A stretch of 64,000 nt of DNA from Paracoccus marinus (GTDB lineage: Bacteria; Pseudomonadota; Alphaproteobacteria; Rhodobacterales; Rhodobacteraceae): assembly GCF_007018965.1 (NCBI RefSeq), contig NZ_VJYZ01000020.1:20773-84772 (forward strand), given 5' to 3'. The notes under the pieces were generated by a model. The model saw only the letters and a program-made list of their open reading frames with translations, was not told the origin of the DNA and did no database searches. Made by a program: the position numbers and the translations under genes. Shown here piece after piece: positions 1 through 8,810 of the stretch. Position 1 is the stretch's first letter; each line of letters starts with the position of its first letter.

Positions 1-872
1 GCGCCGCGCGCGATCCGCCGCATCCCCAGCCGCATGACCAGCCGCGCGTTGATGAACGTGCCGAGCGCGGCCAGCAGGGCCATCACCGCGAACCACAGCG
101 GGAACTGCTCGCCCGTGCCGTAGGTGTCCGCGAACAGCTGCTGGGCCGACGACAGCAGCGCGAACATCTGCCCGAACCCCAGCGAGATCACGACCGTGCA
201 CAGGACGATCTCACGGTCCGACAGCACTTCGCGCGCCCCGGCCCACAGCGTGCCGAACTCCAGCGGCCGGCGGGCGGCTTGCGGCAGCGTCTCGACCTGG
301 CGCAGCATGAACCACGCAAAGCCGGTCGCGCCGAACAGCAGGAAGCCGCCGAACACGCCCTGCCACCCCATGAAGTGGATGAACGCGAGCCCGATCGAGG
401 GCGCCACCGCCGGCACGATCATGAACACCATCATGATGAAGCTGGTGATGCGCGCCATCTCGCGCCCCTCGTACATGTCGCGCACCAGCGCGGTGCCGAC
501 GATGCGCGGGCCGGCCGCGCCCAGGCCCTGGACGAACCGGATCACCAGCAGCGTCTCGAGCGAATGCGCGAACAGCGCCGCGGCCGCGGCGGCGAGGTAG
601 ATGCCGAACCCGATCGCCATCGCGGGCTTTCGTCCGATCGCGTCCGAAATCGGCCCCGCGAACAGCGTGCCAAGCCCCATCCCCGCGACGAAGCTGGTCA
701 GGATCAGCTGGGCGCGGTTCACGTCATCGGGCGACAGCTCCGCCGCGATCTGGGGCAGCGCGGGCAGCATGGCGTCGATGGAAAAGGCGACGGTGGCGAA
801 CAGGAAAGCGAGCAGCGCGATAAGCTCGCCCTGCGGCAGCCGCCGGGCGGCCGTAGCGGTAAAGGTGGACAT
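1..872 (-). CDS. Bcr/CflA-family MFS drug efflux transporter, C-terminus cut by window edge
   Basis: An inner-membrane proton-coupled antiporter of the 12-helix MFS drug:H+ class. The first 290 residues are present. After a short polar start, TM1 is followed by the Bcr/CflA-like stretch SIDAMLPALPQIAAEL, the loop motif GPISDAIGRKP (MFS motif A) after TM2, and FVQGLGAAGPRIVG in TM4. The start ATG (870-872 complement) is preceded by AAGGAA six bases upstream. The gene runs off the left edge, so roughly a quarter of the protein is missing. It is divergent from the DUF1489 gene across 159 bp, which must hold both promoters. The family exports drugs, sulfonamides or dipeptides; the substrate cannot be read here. 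Confidence 0.9.
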   Translation of the reverse strand, partial: MSTFTATAARRLPQGELIALLAFLFATVAFSIDAMLPALPQIAAELSPDDVNRAQLILTSFVAGMGLGTLFAGPISDAIGRKPAMAIGFGIYLAAAAAALFAHSLETLLVIRFVQGLGAAGPRIVGTALVRDMYEGREMARITSFIMMVFMIVPAVAPSIGLAFIHFMGWQGVFGGFLLFGATGFAWFMLRQVETLPQAARRPLEFGTLWAGAREVLSDREIVLCTVVISLGFGQMFALLSSAQQLFADTYGTGEQFPLWFAVMALLAALGTFINARLVMRLGMRRIARG

Positions 873-1031
873 GCGGGATTCCTTTCAGGCAAGACCTACG
901 TGCTGCGACGGACTGCCGCAAGGCGGCGCCCGGGGCTGCGAAGGGCCCGAGGAGAAAGCGGCCGACGCACCCGCCTCACGTGTCGCGCGCGAACCCTGTT
1001 AACCTTCTCGACGCCTCCCTATATCGGCCGC

Positions 1032-1454
1032 ATGACAGCCTCTTTGCACATGATGAAGCTGTGCGTCGGCGCCAGCGGCCCTGACGAACTTGCCCGCTGG
1101 CAGCGCGACCGCTTTGGCGGCGCGCCCGCGCAGCACGTGACCCGGATGTGGCCCAAGCGCTGCGACGAGCTGCTGGCGGGCGGGTCGATCTTCTGGGTAT
1201 TCAAGGGCACCATGCTGGCCCGTCAGCGCCTGATCGGGTTCGAGGAACGCAGGGGCGAGGACGGCATCACCCGCTGCGCGCTGATGCTGGACCCCGTCCT
1301 GGTCCCGGTCGCCGCAGTCCCCCGCCGCCCGTTCCAGGGCTGGCGCTATCTCAAGCCGTCGGAGGCCCCGCCCGACATGCCCGCCCACCGCGCGACCGAA
1401 GCGGCCCTGCCCCCCGCCCTCGCCCGCGAACTGGCGGCCATGGGTCTGCTGTGA
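1032..1454 (+). CDS. DUF1489 family protein
   Basis: A 140-residue cytosolic protein of the alphaproteobacterial DUF1489 family, function unknown. Family-like features are the N-terminal MKLCVGA segment, the RMWPKR motif near residue 36, GSIFWVFKG, and a C-terminal WRYLKP stretch. I chose the ATG at 1032; a second Met-Met pair six codons in would place the start nearer the usual N-terminus of the family. It lies 42 bp upstream of tRNA-Gly on the same strand, and the tRNA promoter begins only five bases after its stop, so the two are probably transcribed separately. Confidence 0.85.
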   Translation: MTASLHMMKLCVGASGPDELARWQRDRFGGAPAQHVTRMWPKRCDELLAGGSIFWVFKGTMLARQRLIGFEERRGEDGITRCALMLDPVLVPVAAVPRRPFQGWRYLKPSEAPPDMPAHRATEAALPPALARELAAMGLL

Positions 1455-1458
1455 CCGC

Positions 1459-1487
1459 TTGACCGGGCCCGGCCGGCACGGTATCGC
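1459..1487 (+). promoter_or_regulatory. Housekeeping promoter of tRNA-Gly
   Basis: TTGACC (1459-1464), a 17-base spacer, then TATCGC (1482-1487). The predicted transcript start near 1494 is three bases before the mature tRNA 5' end at 1497. The good -35 box and weak -10 box are typical of sigma-70-like promoters in GC-rich alphaproteobacteria. Confidence 0.7.
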
Positions 1488-1496
1488 CGGACACAC

Positions 1497-1570
1497 GCGG
1501 GTGTAGCTCAATGGTAGAGCAGAAGCTTCCCAAGCTTACGACGAGGGTTCGATTCCCTTCACCCGCTCCA
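1497..1570 (+). tRNA. tRNA-Gly, anticodon CCC
   Basis: A full cloverleaf. The acceptor arm is GCGGGTG (1497-1503) paired with CACCCGC (1560-1566), the discriminator is T, and CCA is encoded (1568-1570). The D-stem is GCTC/GAGC and the T-arm is AGGG-TTCGATT-CCCT. The anticodon loop TTCCCAA puts CCC at 1529-1531, reading GGG codons. The body closely resembles the E. coli tRNA-Gly(CCC) type. The outermost anticodon-stem pair (1522/1538) is a G-A mismatch, which is unusual but tolerable. Confidence 0.95.
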
Positions 1571-1754
1571 ATCCATCATCGCTCCCGTGCCGCGCGTCGT
1601 GCGATGGGCCGCATCGCTCACGGCGTGCGGCACCGGCCGAAACCTGCCGTTTCAAGATGCCGGCTGCCGCGAGGCATTGCGGAACAGGGCCTTCTACCGC
1701 ATCAAATGCGTGCATTGCAGCCGACGCCATTTCAAGCACGCAGGAGCCGCGGCC

Positions 1755-3458
1755 ATGGCCTGCCTCGGGATCGATCTGGGAACCAGCAACTCGCTGATCG
1801 CCGTCTTTGATGATGACGGGCCGCGGCTTCTGCCGAACGCGCTTGGCGAATATCTGACCCCGTCGGTCGTGGGCCTCGCCGACGACAACCAGACGCTTCT
1901 GGTCGGCAAGCCCGCGAAGATGCGGCTGGTGCGCCACCCCTCCCTCACGGCTGCGCGGTTCAAGCGTCTGATGGGCACCCCCAAGCAGATCAGGCTGGGG
2001 CGCCGCAGCTACAGCGCCGTCGAGCTGTCGGCAATGGTGCTGAAATCGCTCAAGGCGGATGCCGAGGCGGCGCTGGGGTGCGCGGTGACCGACGTCGTGA
2101 TCTCGGTGCCCGCCTATTTCAACGCGCTTCAGCGCCAGGCCACCAAGGACGCAGCCGAGATTGCCGGGCTGACCGTCCAGCGCCTGATCAACGAGCCGAC
2201 GGCAGCGGCGCTGGCCTCCGGAGTCCAGAACCGCGACGAGGAAAGCAGCTTCGTCGTTCTTGATCTCGGTGGCGGCACCTTCGACGTGTCGATCCTCGAG
2301 ATGTTCGAGGGCGTGATGGAGGTCCGCGCGAGCTCGGGCGACGCGTTCCTGGGCGGCGACGACTTCACCGAGGCGCTTGCCCGCCACGCCGCGACGAAGG
2401 CCGGGATCGACTGGTCCCGACTCGACCCCGCGGGGCTCGAGGCACTTCTTGCGTTGGCCGAGGACGCGAAGCGGCGGCTGGCTGCCGGCCGCAGCGTCAC
2501 CGGCCGGGCGGCGGTCGGTGGACGCGAAGTCGAGCTGACGATTTCGGACGACGAGTTCGCGGCGCTGACGGAGCCCCTGCTGGAGCGCATGCGCCGCCCG
2601 ATCGAGGCCAGCTTCTACGATTCGGGGTTGTCGGCCGATCAGGTGGACCGGGTCATTCTGGTCGGCGGCGCGACCCGCATGGCGGCGGTGCGCTCGCTTG
2701 CCGCGCGCGTCTTCCGCCAGCTGCCCGACGGCCGCGTGGATCCCGACCACGCCGTCGCGCTTGGCGCCGCGGTGCAGGCCGGGCTCGTGTCGAAACACCA
2801 GGGCTTGCGCGACGTGGTCATGACCGACCTCGCGCCCTTCTCGCTTGGCATCGACACGGCCAGAAGGATCAGCGGAAAGCGTTACTCGACAAACCGTTTC
2901 GAACCCCTGATCGAACGCAACACCCTGCTGCCCGCAAGCCGCGCAGAAACGTTCGTGACGATCGCGGACAATCAAAGCGAATTCGCCATGCAGATCTTTC
3001 AGGGCGAATCCGCGATCGCGTCCGAAAACATCAAGCTTGGCGACCTTTTCGTCTATCTGCCGCGCGGACCGGCGGGGCAAGAGGCGGTGAACGTGCGTTT
3101 CACCTAGGATCCCAGCGGGCTGCTGGCGGTGGACGCGACGGTCCTGTCAACCAACCGCACGTTCTCGAACGTGATCGACAACCTCGCATCCGCCATGCCG
3201 GCCGCAGAAAAGGCGAAGCGCCTGAAGGAGATGGAGGCGCTCAAGCTCGACGTCCGCGAGCAGGCCGAGAACGTGACCCTGCTCGAGACCCTGAAGCACC
3301 TTCACGAAGTGCTTCTTGGCAACGACCGGCTGCTTCTGGCGCGGCTCTTGGATGAGTTCGACAGCGCGCTGGCATGCCAGGACCCCCGGGTGATCGCCGC
3401 CGAGCGGACGCGTGTTTCCGAACTGGCCCGCCAGATCCAGGAAAACTATGTCCGGTAG
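1755..3458 (+). pseudogene. hscC: HscC-type Hsp70 chaperone gene interrupted by an in-frame TAG
   Basis: This would encode a 567-residue Hsp70 of the HscC kind, shorter than DnaK. The ATPase domain begins GIDLGTSNS (residues 5-13) and contains LINEPTAAAL, LDLGGGTFDVSIL and VILVGGATRM. After DVVMTDLAPFSLGID comes the substrate-binding domain, then at 3105-3107 a TAG replaces codon 451. It falls in VRFT-stop-DPSGLLAV, where Hsp70 and HscC proteins normally read FTYD, so a TAC or TAT to TAG change explains it. The frame stays open to 3458 and codes the rest of the binding domain and a helical lid. The start ATG has AGGAG eight bases upstream. Its last codons overlap the J-like gene. It could be a recent pseudogene, a sequencing error, a readthrough gene, or a truncated chaperone of 450 residues. 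Confidence 0.85.
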
Positions 3459-4701
3459 CGGCGTGTCGTTCAGCCACATGGGCGAGATCTGGTCCGAGCT
3501 GGGGCTGGACGAGCCGGCCGAAAGCGCGCGCGACGTGCGTCGGGCCTATGCGCGCCGCTTGAAGGCGGCCGGTCCCGACCAGTCTGCCGAGGACTTCCAG
3601 CGACTGCGCGATGCCTATGAACTGGCCCTGAGGCTGACGGACGACGATGAGCCAAGGCGGCGCGTGAGCGTCGTCCCCGCCGCCGCCCTGGATGGCCCGG
3701 CCGCTCCGCCACGCCCGACCTATCGCAAGGCGCGAAGCGGCGGCAGCACCGCGCCTCAGGACGCGACCGACGCCGGCGCGCGGGTGCCCGCATACTCAGC
3801 TCCGCCACCGGATGACGATACCGAACCGCACGACGATGCGAACCCGGAACCGCCGATCTCAGTGGCCGCGCCCTGGCTCGGCGAAGCGCAAGGGTCCATT
3901 GCGCAGGAACCCGGGCAGGCGCACCCGCGCGAAGGCGCGAACGAGCTTGACCGGCAGCCCCCTCCGGACGAGGCGACCGATGCCCTTTCGGCGGACCATT
4001 CCGCCCCGTTGCCCTCGCGCCGCTTCACCGCAGCCCCCGCCCCGACACCCTGGGGCGGAGCGGCACCCGAAGCGATCCTGCCCCGGATCGACAGTCTGTT
4101 GCGGTCGCGCGTGTACGATCCCGAGGCATGGCGGCCCATCTTGGCCAGCGTCGCGCTGGAGGATCGGTTGGTCCGCGACCGGGCGGAAGCGATGATGGTG
4201 GCGCATCTCTCCGAGGTTCGGCCGCCTGCCGAATGGGTGCGGCTGATCGACCAGCGGTTCGGCTGGCGCAGCGACTTCGTGGGGTTCCGCCGCCGCTTCC
4301 CTGACGCGGTGGAATATCTCGACAGGATCGACCCGGCTTCGGCGCCGATGCGACCGGCCGGTGTCCAATCGGGTATCCGCCCGGCATTCATTTGGATCTT
4401 CGCGGGCATCCTGGCGGCCACGCTCTACATCGGAAACGTAGGCGAAGTTTTCGTGCTTGAAGCGTTTGGCGCAGCAATGTTCTTCGCCGTGATGGTGACG
4501 GCTGTTCAGGTCGTATTCCTTCGATTCCTGCTGTCGCTCATGTCGGTTGTGGTGCGCTACTTGCCCATCGTCGTCCGCAAACGTGTATCGAGGCTGAGAC
4601 TGTGGTGGGCGCGTCCGATCCGGGGGCAGGAAAAGCTGGCCGTCTTCGCCTGCGCCCACGTGGCGCTTGTCTTTGTGGTTGCGCTTTACCTGCTGTTCTA
4701 G
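3448..4701 (+). CDS. Membrane-anchored J-domain-like co-chaperone of the HscC partner type
   Basis: A 417-residue protein starting at an ATG that overlaps the last 11 bases of the Hsp70 gene, which suggests translational coupling. Residues about 11-62 form a compact J-like domain (IWSELGLDEP, RRAYARRLKAAG, FQRLRDAYELAL). The canonical HPD is GPD, so the His thought essential for Hsp70 stimulation is missing, as in other short J-like domains next to hscC genes. A long acidic, Pro-rich low-complexity linker follows (about 65-220), then a folded segment, then at least three hydrophobic helices near the C-terminus starting about residue 311. The layout matches DjlB/DjlC-like proteins that work with HscC. 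Its fate if the Hsp70 is dead is unclear. Confidence 0.75.
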   Translation: MSGSGVSFSHMGEIWSELGLDEPAESARDVRRAYARRLKAAGPDQSAEDFQRLRDAYELALRLTDDDEPRRRVSVVPAAALDGPAAPPRPTYRKARSGGSTAPQDATDAGARVPAYSAPPPDDDTEPHDDANPEPPISVAAPWLGEAQGSIAQEPGQAHPREGANELDRQPPPDEATDALSADHSAPLPSRRFTAAPAPTPWGGAAPEAILPRIDSLLRSRVYDPEAWRPILASVALEDRLVRDRAEAMMVAHLSEVRPPAEWVRLIDQRFGWRSDFVGFRRRFPDAVEYLDRIDPASAPMRPAGVQSGIRPAFIWIFAGILAATLYIGNVGEVFVLEAFGAAMFFAVMVTAVQVVFLRFLLSLMSVVVRYLPIVVRKRVSRLRLWWARPIRGQEKLAVFACAHVALVFVVALYLLF

Positions 4702-4884
4702 GTGCTGACCGGGATGCAAGCGTGGTGCCGGGCTCTTTCCCCGGACACCCGTGGTCCCATGACCCCGGCAACATTCCGCCTGTACATCCCCCTCCTCCCC
4801 GCCGCGCAGGTTTACATCCGCGCACCCGCCCCCAAAGTCGGCCCTGCCCGTATCGCGGGGCGGTTCACCGACAAGGGATTCATC

Positions 4885-5256
4885 ATGAGGCGATTTCTTC
4901 TGCAGGCGGTCTGCTGCGTGCTTCTGGTGCCCGGCACCGGCGCGGCGCTGGCGGGTACCGAAAACGCGGCCGGGTGCGAGGTCGTGGCGCCGATGATCGC
5001 GCAGATCGTGCGGCTGCGCGCCGGCGGCTACGACCAGGCGCAGGCCGCCGACTACATGGGCAAGTCGCTGACCAAGTTCATGTCGCAGTTGCCGGCAATG
5101 CCCGACGCGGACCGCAAGGAGATGCAGCGGCTGCTGGTGTTCTCGGTCGAGCAGGGGATCCGCAACGCCTACGCCATGCCGATGAGCGATCCGTTCTTCT
5201 CGCTCGACGGCAAGGCGCTGGATACCGAGGTCTACAAGGAATGCCTCAAGGCGTGA
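4885..5256 (+). CDS. Small secreted protein of unknown function
   Basis: 123 residues with a clear Sec signal peptide (MRRF, then a hydrophobic core and AALAG near residue 24). The mature part is helical and charged and holds two cysteines, near residue 31 and three residues from the end, which could form a disulfide in the periplasm. I do not recognise a family. The ATG at 4885 is preceded by AAGGG and gives the signal peptide directly; upstream in-frame codons do not look coding. About 180 bp separate it from the J-like gene with no evident gene between. Confidence 0.7.
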   Translation: MRRFLLQAVCCVLLVPGTGAALAGTENAAGCEVVAPMIAQIVRLRAGGYDQAQAADYMGKSLTKFMSQLPAMPDADRKEMQRLLVFSVEQGIRNAYAMPMSDPFFSLDGKALDTEVYKECLKA

Positions 5257-5383
5257 GCCGAGGGTAAAGGCGCGGGCGAAGCGCCCGGTGTTCGGAATTG
5301 TCGAACGCCACGATCCGCTTCGTACCCGTTTTCCCGAAGGCTGGCAGACCCCATCTCTGGCGTCAGCAGAAGGGAGACCCGCC

Positions 5384-6352
5384 ATGGACCTTACCGGTAT
5401 CCACCACCTGACCGCCGTCACGGCCGACGCCAGCGGCACCGACCGCTTTTATCGCCAGGTCATGGGGATGCGGCGCGTCAAGAAGACCGTCAATCAGGAC
5501 GACACCTCGTCCTATCACCTGTTCTACGCCGATGGCGCGGGCAGCGCCGGGACCGACCTTACCTTCTTCGACTGGCCCACGGGCCGCGAACGGCGCGGCA
5601 CGCGGTCGGTCAGCCGCACCGGGCTCAGGATCGACCCGGCAAGCCTTGACTACTGGGCCGCGCGCCTGCGCGAGGCTGGCGTCGAGGCGACCCCGATCCG
5701 CGAGGTGAACGGCCGCGCCACGCTGGATTTCGAGGATCCCGAGGGGCAGCGCCTGCGCCTGACCGCCGACGCTGGCCATGGGGCTTCCGCCCGTCCCTGG
5801 GACCGCAGCCCGGTTCCGGCGCAGCACCAGATCCTTGGGCTGGGGCCGATCACGATGGCCGTCCGCGACCTCGCGCCCACGCGCGCGGTGCTGACCGACG
5901 TCATGAACATGCGCGAGACGGCGGAATATGCCGATCCCGACGCGGGTGCGGATGGCACGGCGGCGGGTGCCCGCGTCCACGTCTTCGAGATGGGTCCGGG
6001 CGAAACTGCGGCCGAGCTGCACGTTTCGGTGCAACCTAGCCAGGCCTCTGCGGCGCAGGGCGCGGGCGGGGTTCACCACGTCGCCTTCCGCGTGCCCGAC
6101 GCACCGTCGCTGCTGGCATGGTCCCGCCGGGTGGCCGATCACGGGATGCGCACCACGGGCGAGATCGACCGGTTCTATTTCCGCAGCCTCTATTTCCGCG
6201 AACCCGGCGGCGTGCTGTTCGAACTCGCCACCGACGGGCCTGGCTTCGCGCAGGACGAGCCGGCCGGGACGATGGGCGAGGCGCTGTCCCTGCCCCCGCA
6301 GCTTGAACCCCGGCGCGCCGAGATCGAGGCGCAGCTGAAACCCATCGACTGA
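5384..6352 (+). CDS. Ring-cleaving dioxygenase of the VOC (glyoxalase/extradiol) superfamily
   Basis: 322 residues made of two vicinal-oxygen-chelate modules. The first begins GIHHLTAVTADA (residues 4-15) and the second holds GVHHVAFRVPD, with FREPGGVLFELATDGPGF near the end; the His and Glu residues in these motifs are the expected metal ligands. The protein resembles the MhqA/MhqO-type quinone-linked dioxygenases, which remove hydroquinone-like aromatics. AGGGAG lies eight bases before the ATG. It appears monocistronic, with 128 bp before the next gene. The substrate is inferred from family only. Confidence 0.88.
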   Translation: MDLTGIHHLTAVTADASGTDRFYRQVMGMRRVKKTVNQDDTSSYHLFYADGAGSAGTDLTFFDWPTGRERRGTRSVSRTGLRIDPASLDYWAARLREAGVEATPIREVNGRATLDFEDPEGQRLRLTADAGHGASARPWDRSPVPAQHQILGLGPITMAVRDLAPTRAVLTDVMNMRETAEYADPDAGADGTAAGARVHVFEMGPGETAAELHVSVQPSQASAAQGAGGVHHVAFRVPDAPSLLAWSRRVADHGMRTTGEIDRFYFRSLYFREPGGVLFELATDGPGFAQDEPAGTMGEALSLPPQLEPRRAEIEAQLKPID

Positions 6353-6480
6353 CGCCTGCCGCTACCCCCGGCAGCGCTTGCAACGGCGCGGCCGGGCCGC
6401 AGCGTCCGCCGCCGACCCCTCTGGCGGCCCGGCGCGGCTCGCCTATGGTGCAGGCGGATGCAGCGCTGAAGGGATGGCGG

Positions 6481-7248
6481 ATGGACTACGACTGGGTCGC
6501 CTTGCTCACGATGGTCGGGGCGGGTTTCGTGGGCGGAATGCTCAACGCCGTCGCGGGCGGGGGGACGTTCATCACCTTTCCCGCCCTCGTGTTCGTGGGC
6601 CTGCCCCCGGTCACGGCAAACGCCAGCACCACGGTCGCGGCGTTGCCCGGCTATCTCGCCTCGGCGATCGGGTTCCGCCGCGATCTGGCGCGGGTGGACC
6701 GGCGGCAGGTCGTGCGGCTGACCGTGCTGACCGCGCTCGGGGGCGCGCTCGGGTCGGTCCTGCTGCTGGTTTCGTCGAACGACGCCTTCTCGGCCGTGGT
6801 GCCGTTCCTGCTGCTTGCCGCGACGCTGGTGTTCGTGTTCAGCGCGCAGGTCCGCCGCTTCGCCTCGCGCTTTCGCGGCGGCGTCACAGCTTTCGGCGCA
6901 GGCAGCATGATCCCGGTCGCGATCTATGGCGGCTATTTCAACGGCGGCCTGGGCATCATCCTGCTGGCGCTGTTTTCGCTCTGGGGAATGACCGACCTGC
7001 ACGCGATGAACGGCCTCAAGACCTGGCTGAGCTTCGCGCTTGCGACCATCTCCGCCCTGATCTTCGCCGCCGGGGGCGAGGTCGCCTGGCCCGAGGCGCT
7101 GTTGATGAGCGTGGGCACCGTCACCGGCGGCTATCTGGGCGCGCCGATCGCGCGGCTGATCCCGATGCCGGCGCTTCGGGCCTTGATCGCCGTGGTGGGC
7201 TTCGGCATGACGGCGGTGTTCTTCTGGCGATATGTGAACGGAGCATAG
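6481..7248 (+). CDS. TSUP-family (TauE/SafE-like) permease
   Basis: 255-residue integral membrane protein with about eight hydrophobic helices arranged as two halves, each with the family signature: GFVGGMLNAVAGGGTFITFP (residues 13-32) and the related IYGGYFNGGLGIILLALF in the second half. The family moves sulfite, sulfoacetate or other organosulfur anions, often by export. The ATG at 6481 gives the normal N-terminus. The RidA gene follows after only four bases, so the two are probably co-transcribed. The substrate cannot be told. Confidence 0.9.
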   Translation: MDYDWVALLTMVGAGFVGGMLNAVAGGGTFITFPALVFVGLPPVTANASTTVAALPGYLASAIGFRRDLARVDRRQVVRLTVLTALGGALGSVLLLVSSNDAFSAVVPFLLLAATLVFVFSAQVRRFASRFRGGVTAFGAGSMIPVAIYGGYFNGGLGIILLALFSLWGMTDLHAMNGLKTWLSFALATISALIFAAGGEVAWPEALLMSVGTVTGGYLGAPIARLIPMPALRALIAVVGFGMTAVFFWRYVNGA

Positions 7249-7252
7249 GCAC

Positions 7253-7624
7253 ATGGCAGACAACACGGCGGCAGCGCGGACCGAGATCACGCGGATCGAA
7301 TGCGGCGACCGGATGAGCATGGCGGTAGTCGCGAACGGCACCGTCTATCTGGCGGGCCAGGTCGGCGCGCCGGGCGAATCCGTGGCCGCGCAGACCCGCG
7401 CCGTCCTGGTCGAGGTGGACCGCCTGCTTGCCGCCGCAGGCACCGACAAGACCCGCATCCTTTATGCCCAGATCTGGCTTGCCGACATGGCCGACTTTGC
7501 CGAGATGAACGGCGTGTGGGACGCATGGGTCGCCAAGGGCCACGCCCCCGCCCGCGCCACCGGCGAGGCGAAGCTCGCCACGCCCGACTACAAGGTCGAG
7601 ATCATCGTCACAGCGGCGCTCTGA
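7253..7624 (+). CDS. RidA-family (YjgF/YER057c/UK114) enamine/imine deaminase-like protein
   Basis: 123 residues of the RidA fold. Members hydrolyse reactive enamines and imines formed by PLP enzymes. Visible signatures are GTVYLAGQVG, a DKTRILYAQIWLADMADF stretch, and APARAT, which holds the Arg that binds the substrate carboxylate in RidA proteins, followed by the C-terminal KVEI. It follows the TSUP gene by four bases. Its last 17 bases overlap the 3' end of lpxB on the opposite strand. Because the C-terminal motif departs from canonical RidA, it may be one of the Rid subfamilies without the classic activity. Confidence 0.9.
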   Translation: MADNTAAARTEITRIECGDRMSMAVVANGTVYLAGQVGAPGESVAAQTRAVLVEVDRLLAAAGTDKTRILYAQIWLADMADFAEMNGVWDAWVAKGHAPARATGEAKLATPDYKVEIIVTAAL

Positions 7625-8810
7625 TCGCGCCCAGAACGGAACGGGCCGCCCGCAAGCCGGGCGGCTCGCCCCCGCGGCCAAGCCGGTCCATCGTCAGGTC
7701 CATCGCCGCGATCTGGGCCGCGCGCGCCGCGTCATCCTGAAACAGCTTCGCCAGCGCGTCGGCCATCGGTCCCGGCCTGCATCTGGCGCCCAGGTATTCG
7801 GGCACCGCGCGCGTTTCGCTCACAAGGTTCACCAGCGTCACCGTATCGGTCCGCAGCATCCAGCCGATCAGCGCCCGGCTGACCGGGGCCATGTCGTAGC
7901 CGATCACCATCGGCACCCGGTTCGCCGCGAGTTCCAGGCTGACGGTCCCCGACGCGGCCAGCGCGATGTCGGCCGCGGCAAAGGCGGACAGCTTTTCGGC
8001 CGCATCCTCGACCAGCACAGGCACGGTGGGCCAGCCCTGCGCCATGTCGGCGATCTGTGCGGCCACCCCCGGCACCGTCGGCAGGGCGACCCGCATGCCG
8101 GGCACGCGGTCGCGCAACAGCGCCAGCGTCCGGCCGAAGCGGGGGCCGAGGCGCGCGATCTCGCCCCGCCGCGATCCGGGCAGGCACAAGACCAGCGGCG
8201 CGTCGGGCGCGATGCCGTGGCGGGCGCGGAACCGGGCGGCGGCGGGCGGGGTCGCGCGGGGTTCGGCGACGACGGGGTGGCCCACGAAATCGCAGGTCAT
8301 CCCGGCCGCGCGCATCAAGGGCGGCTCGAACGGCAGGATCGCCAGCACGTGATCGATCGACCGGGCCATCTTGGCGGCCCGGCCCGGCCGCCACGCCCAG
8401 ACCGAGGGCGCGACGTAGTGGATCGTGCGGATCGACGGGTCCGCCGTGCGCACCAGCCGCGCGACCCGCAGCCCGAAGTCGGGGCTGTCGATGGTGACGA
8501 GCGCGTCAGGCTTCCAGTCCAGCACCGCCTGCGCGGTTTCGGCGATCCGGCGCTTCAACGCGCGGTATTTCGGCAGCACCTCCCAGATGCCCATCAGGCT
8601 CAGCTCGGCCATCGGAAAGCGGCTTTCCAGCCCGTGCGCGGTCATCTGGGGCCCGCCGATGCCGCGAAACTGGGTGAGGGGGTCGAGGTCGCGCAGCCCC
8701 CCCATCAGCGCGCCGCCCAACCGATCGCCCGAGGGCTCGCCCGCCACCACGAAGATGCGCGGCGCGGCGGCTGGAGGGGCGGCAGGGGCATCGGGTTCGG
8801 GCGCGGTCAT
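7608..8810 (-). CDS. lpxB: Lipid-A-disaccharide synthase
   Basis: 400-residue peripheral inner-membrane glycosyltransferase that joins UDP-2,3-diacylglucosamine and lipid X to make the lipid A disaccharide. After an Ala/Pro-rich 17-residue start comes FVVAGEPSGDRLGG, then FRGIGGPQM, VTIDSPDFGLRVAR, HYVAPSVWAW, LCLPGSRRGEI and ALAASGTVSLELA, all standard LpxB blocks. The ATG overlaps the lpxI stop as ATGA, so translation is coupled. It is the last gene of the long minus-strand envelope operon and runs tail-to-tail into the RidA gene with no room for a terminator. Confidence 0.97.
   Translation of the reverse strand: MTAPEPDAPAAPPAAAPRIFVVAGEPSGDRLGGALMGGLRDLDPLTQFRGIGGPQMTAHGLESRFPMAELSLMGIWEVLPKYRALKRRIAETAQAVLDWKPDALVTIDSPDFGLRVARLVRTADPSIRTIHYVAPSVWAWRPGRAAKMARSIDHVLAILPFEPPLMRAAGMTCDFVGHPVVAEPRATPPAAARFRARHGIAPDAPLVLCLPGSRRGEIARLGPRFGRTLALLRDRVPGMRVALPTVPGVAAQIADMAQGWPTVPVLVEDAAEKLSAFAAADIALAASGTVSLELAANRVPMVIGYDMAPVSRALIGWMLRTDTVTLVNLVSETRAVPEYLGARCRPGPMADALAKLFQDDAARAAQIAAMDLTMDRLGRGGEPPGLRAARSVLGAIRAPL

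Noticed and set aside
3129..3458. An independent 109-codon gene with GTG start after the Hsp70 stop
   Set aside because: It is the continuation of the Hsp70 frame, with the matching binding-domain end and lid; no ribosome site precedes the GTG.
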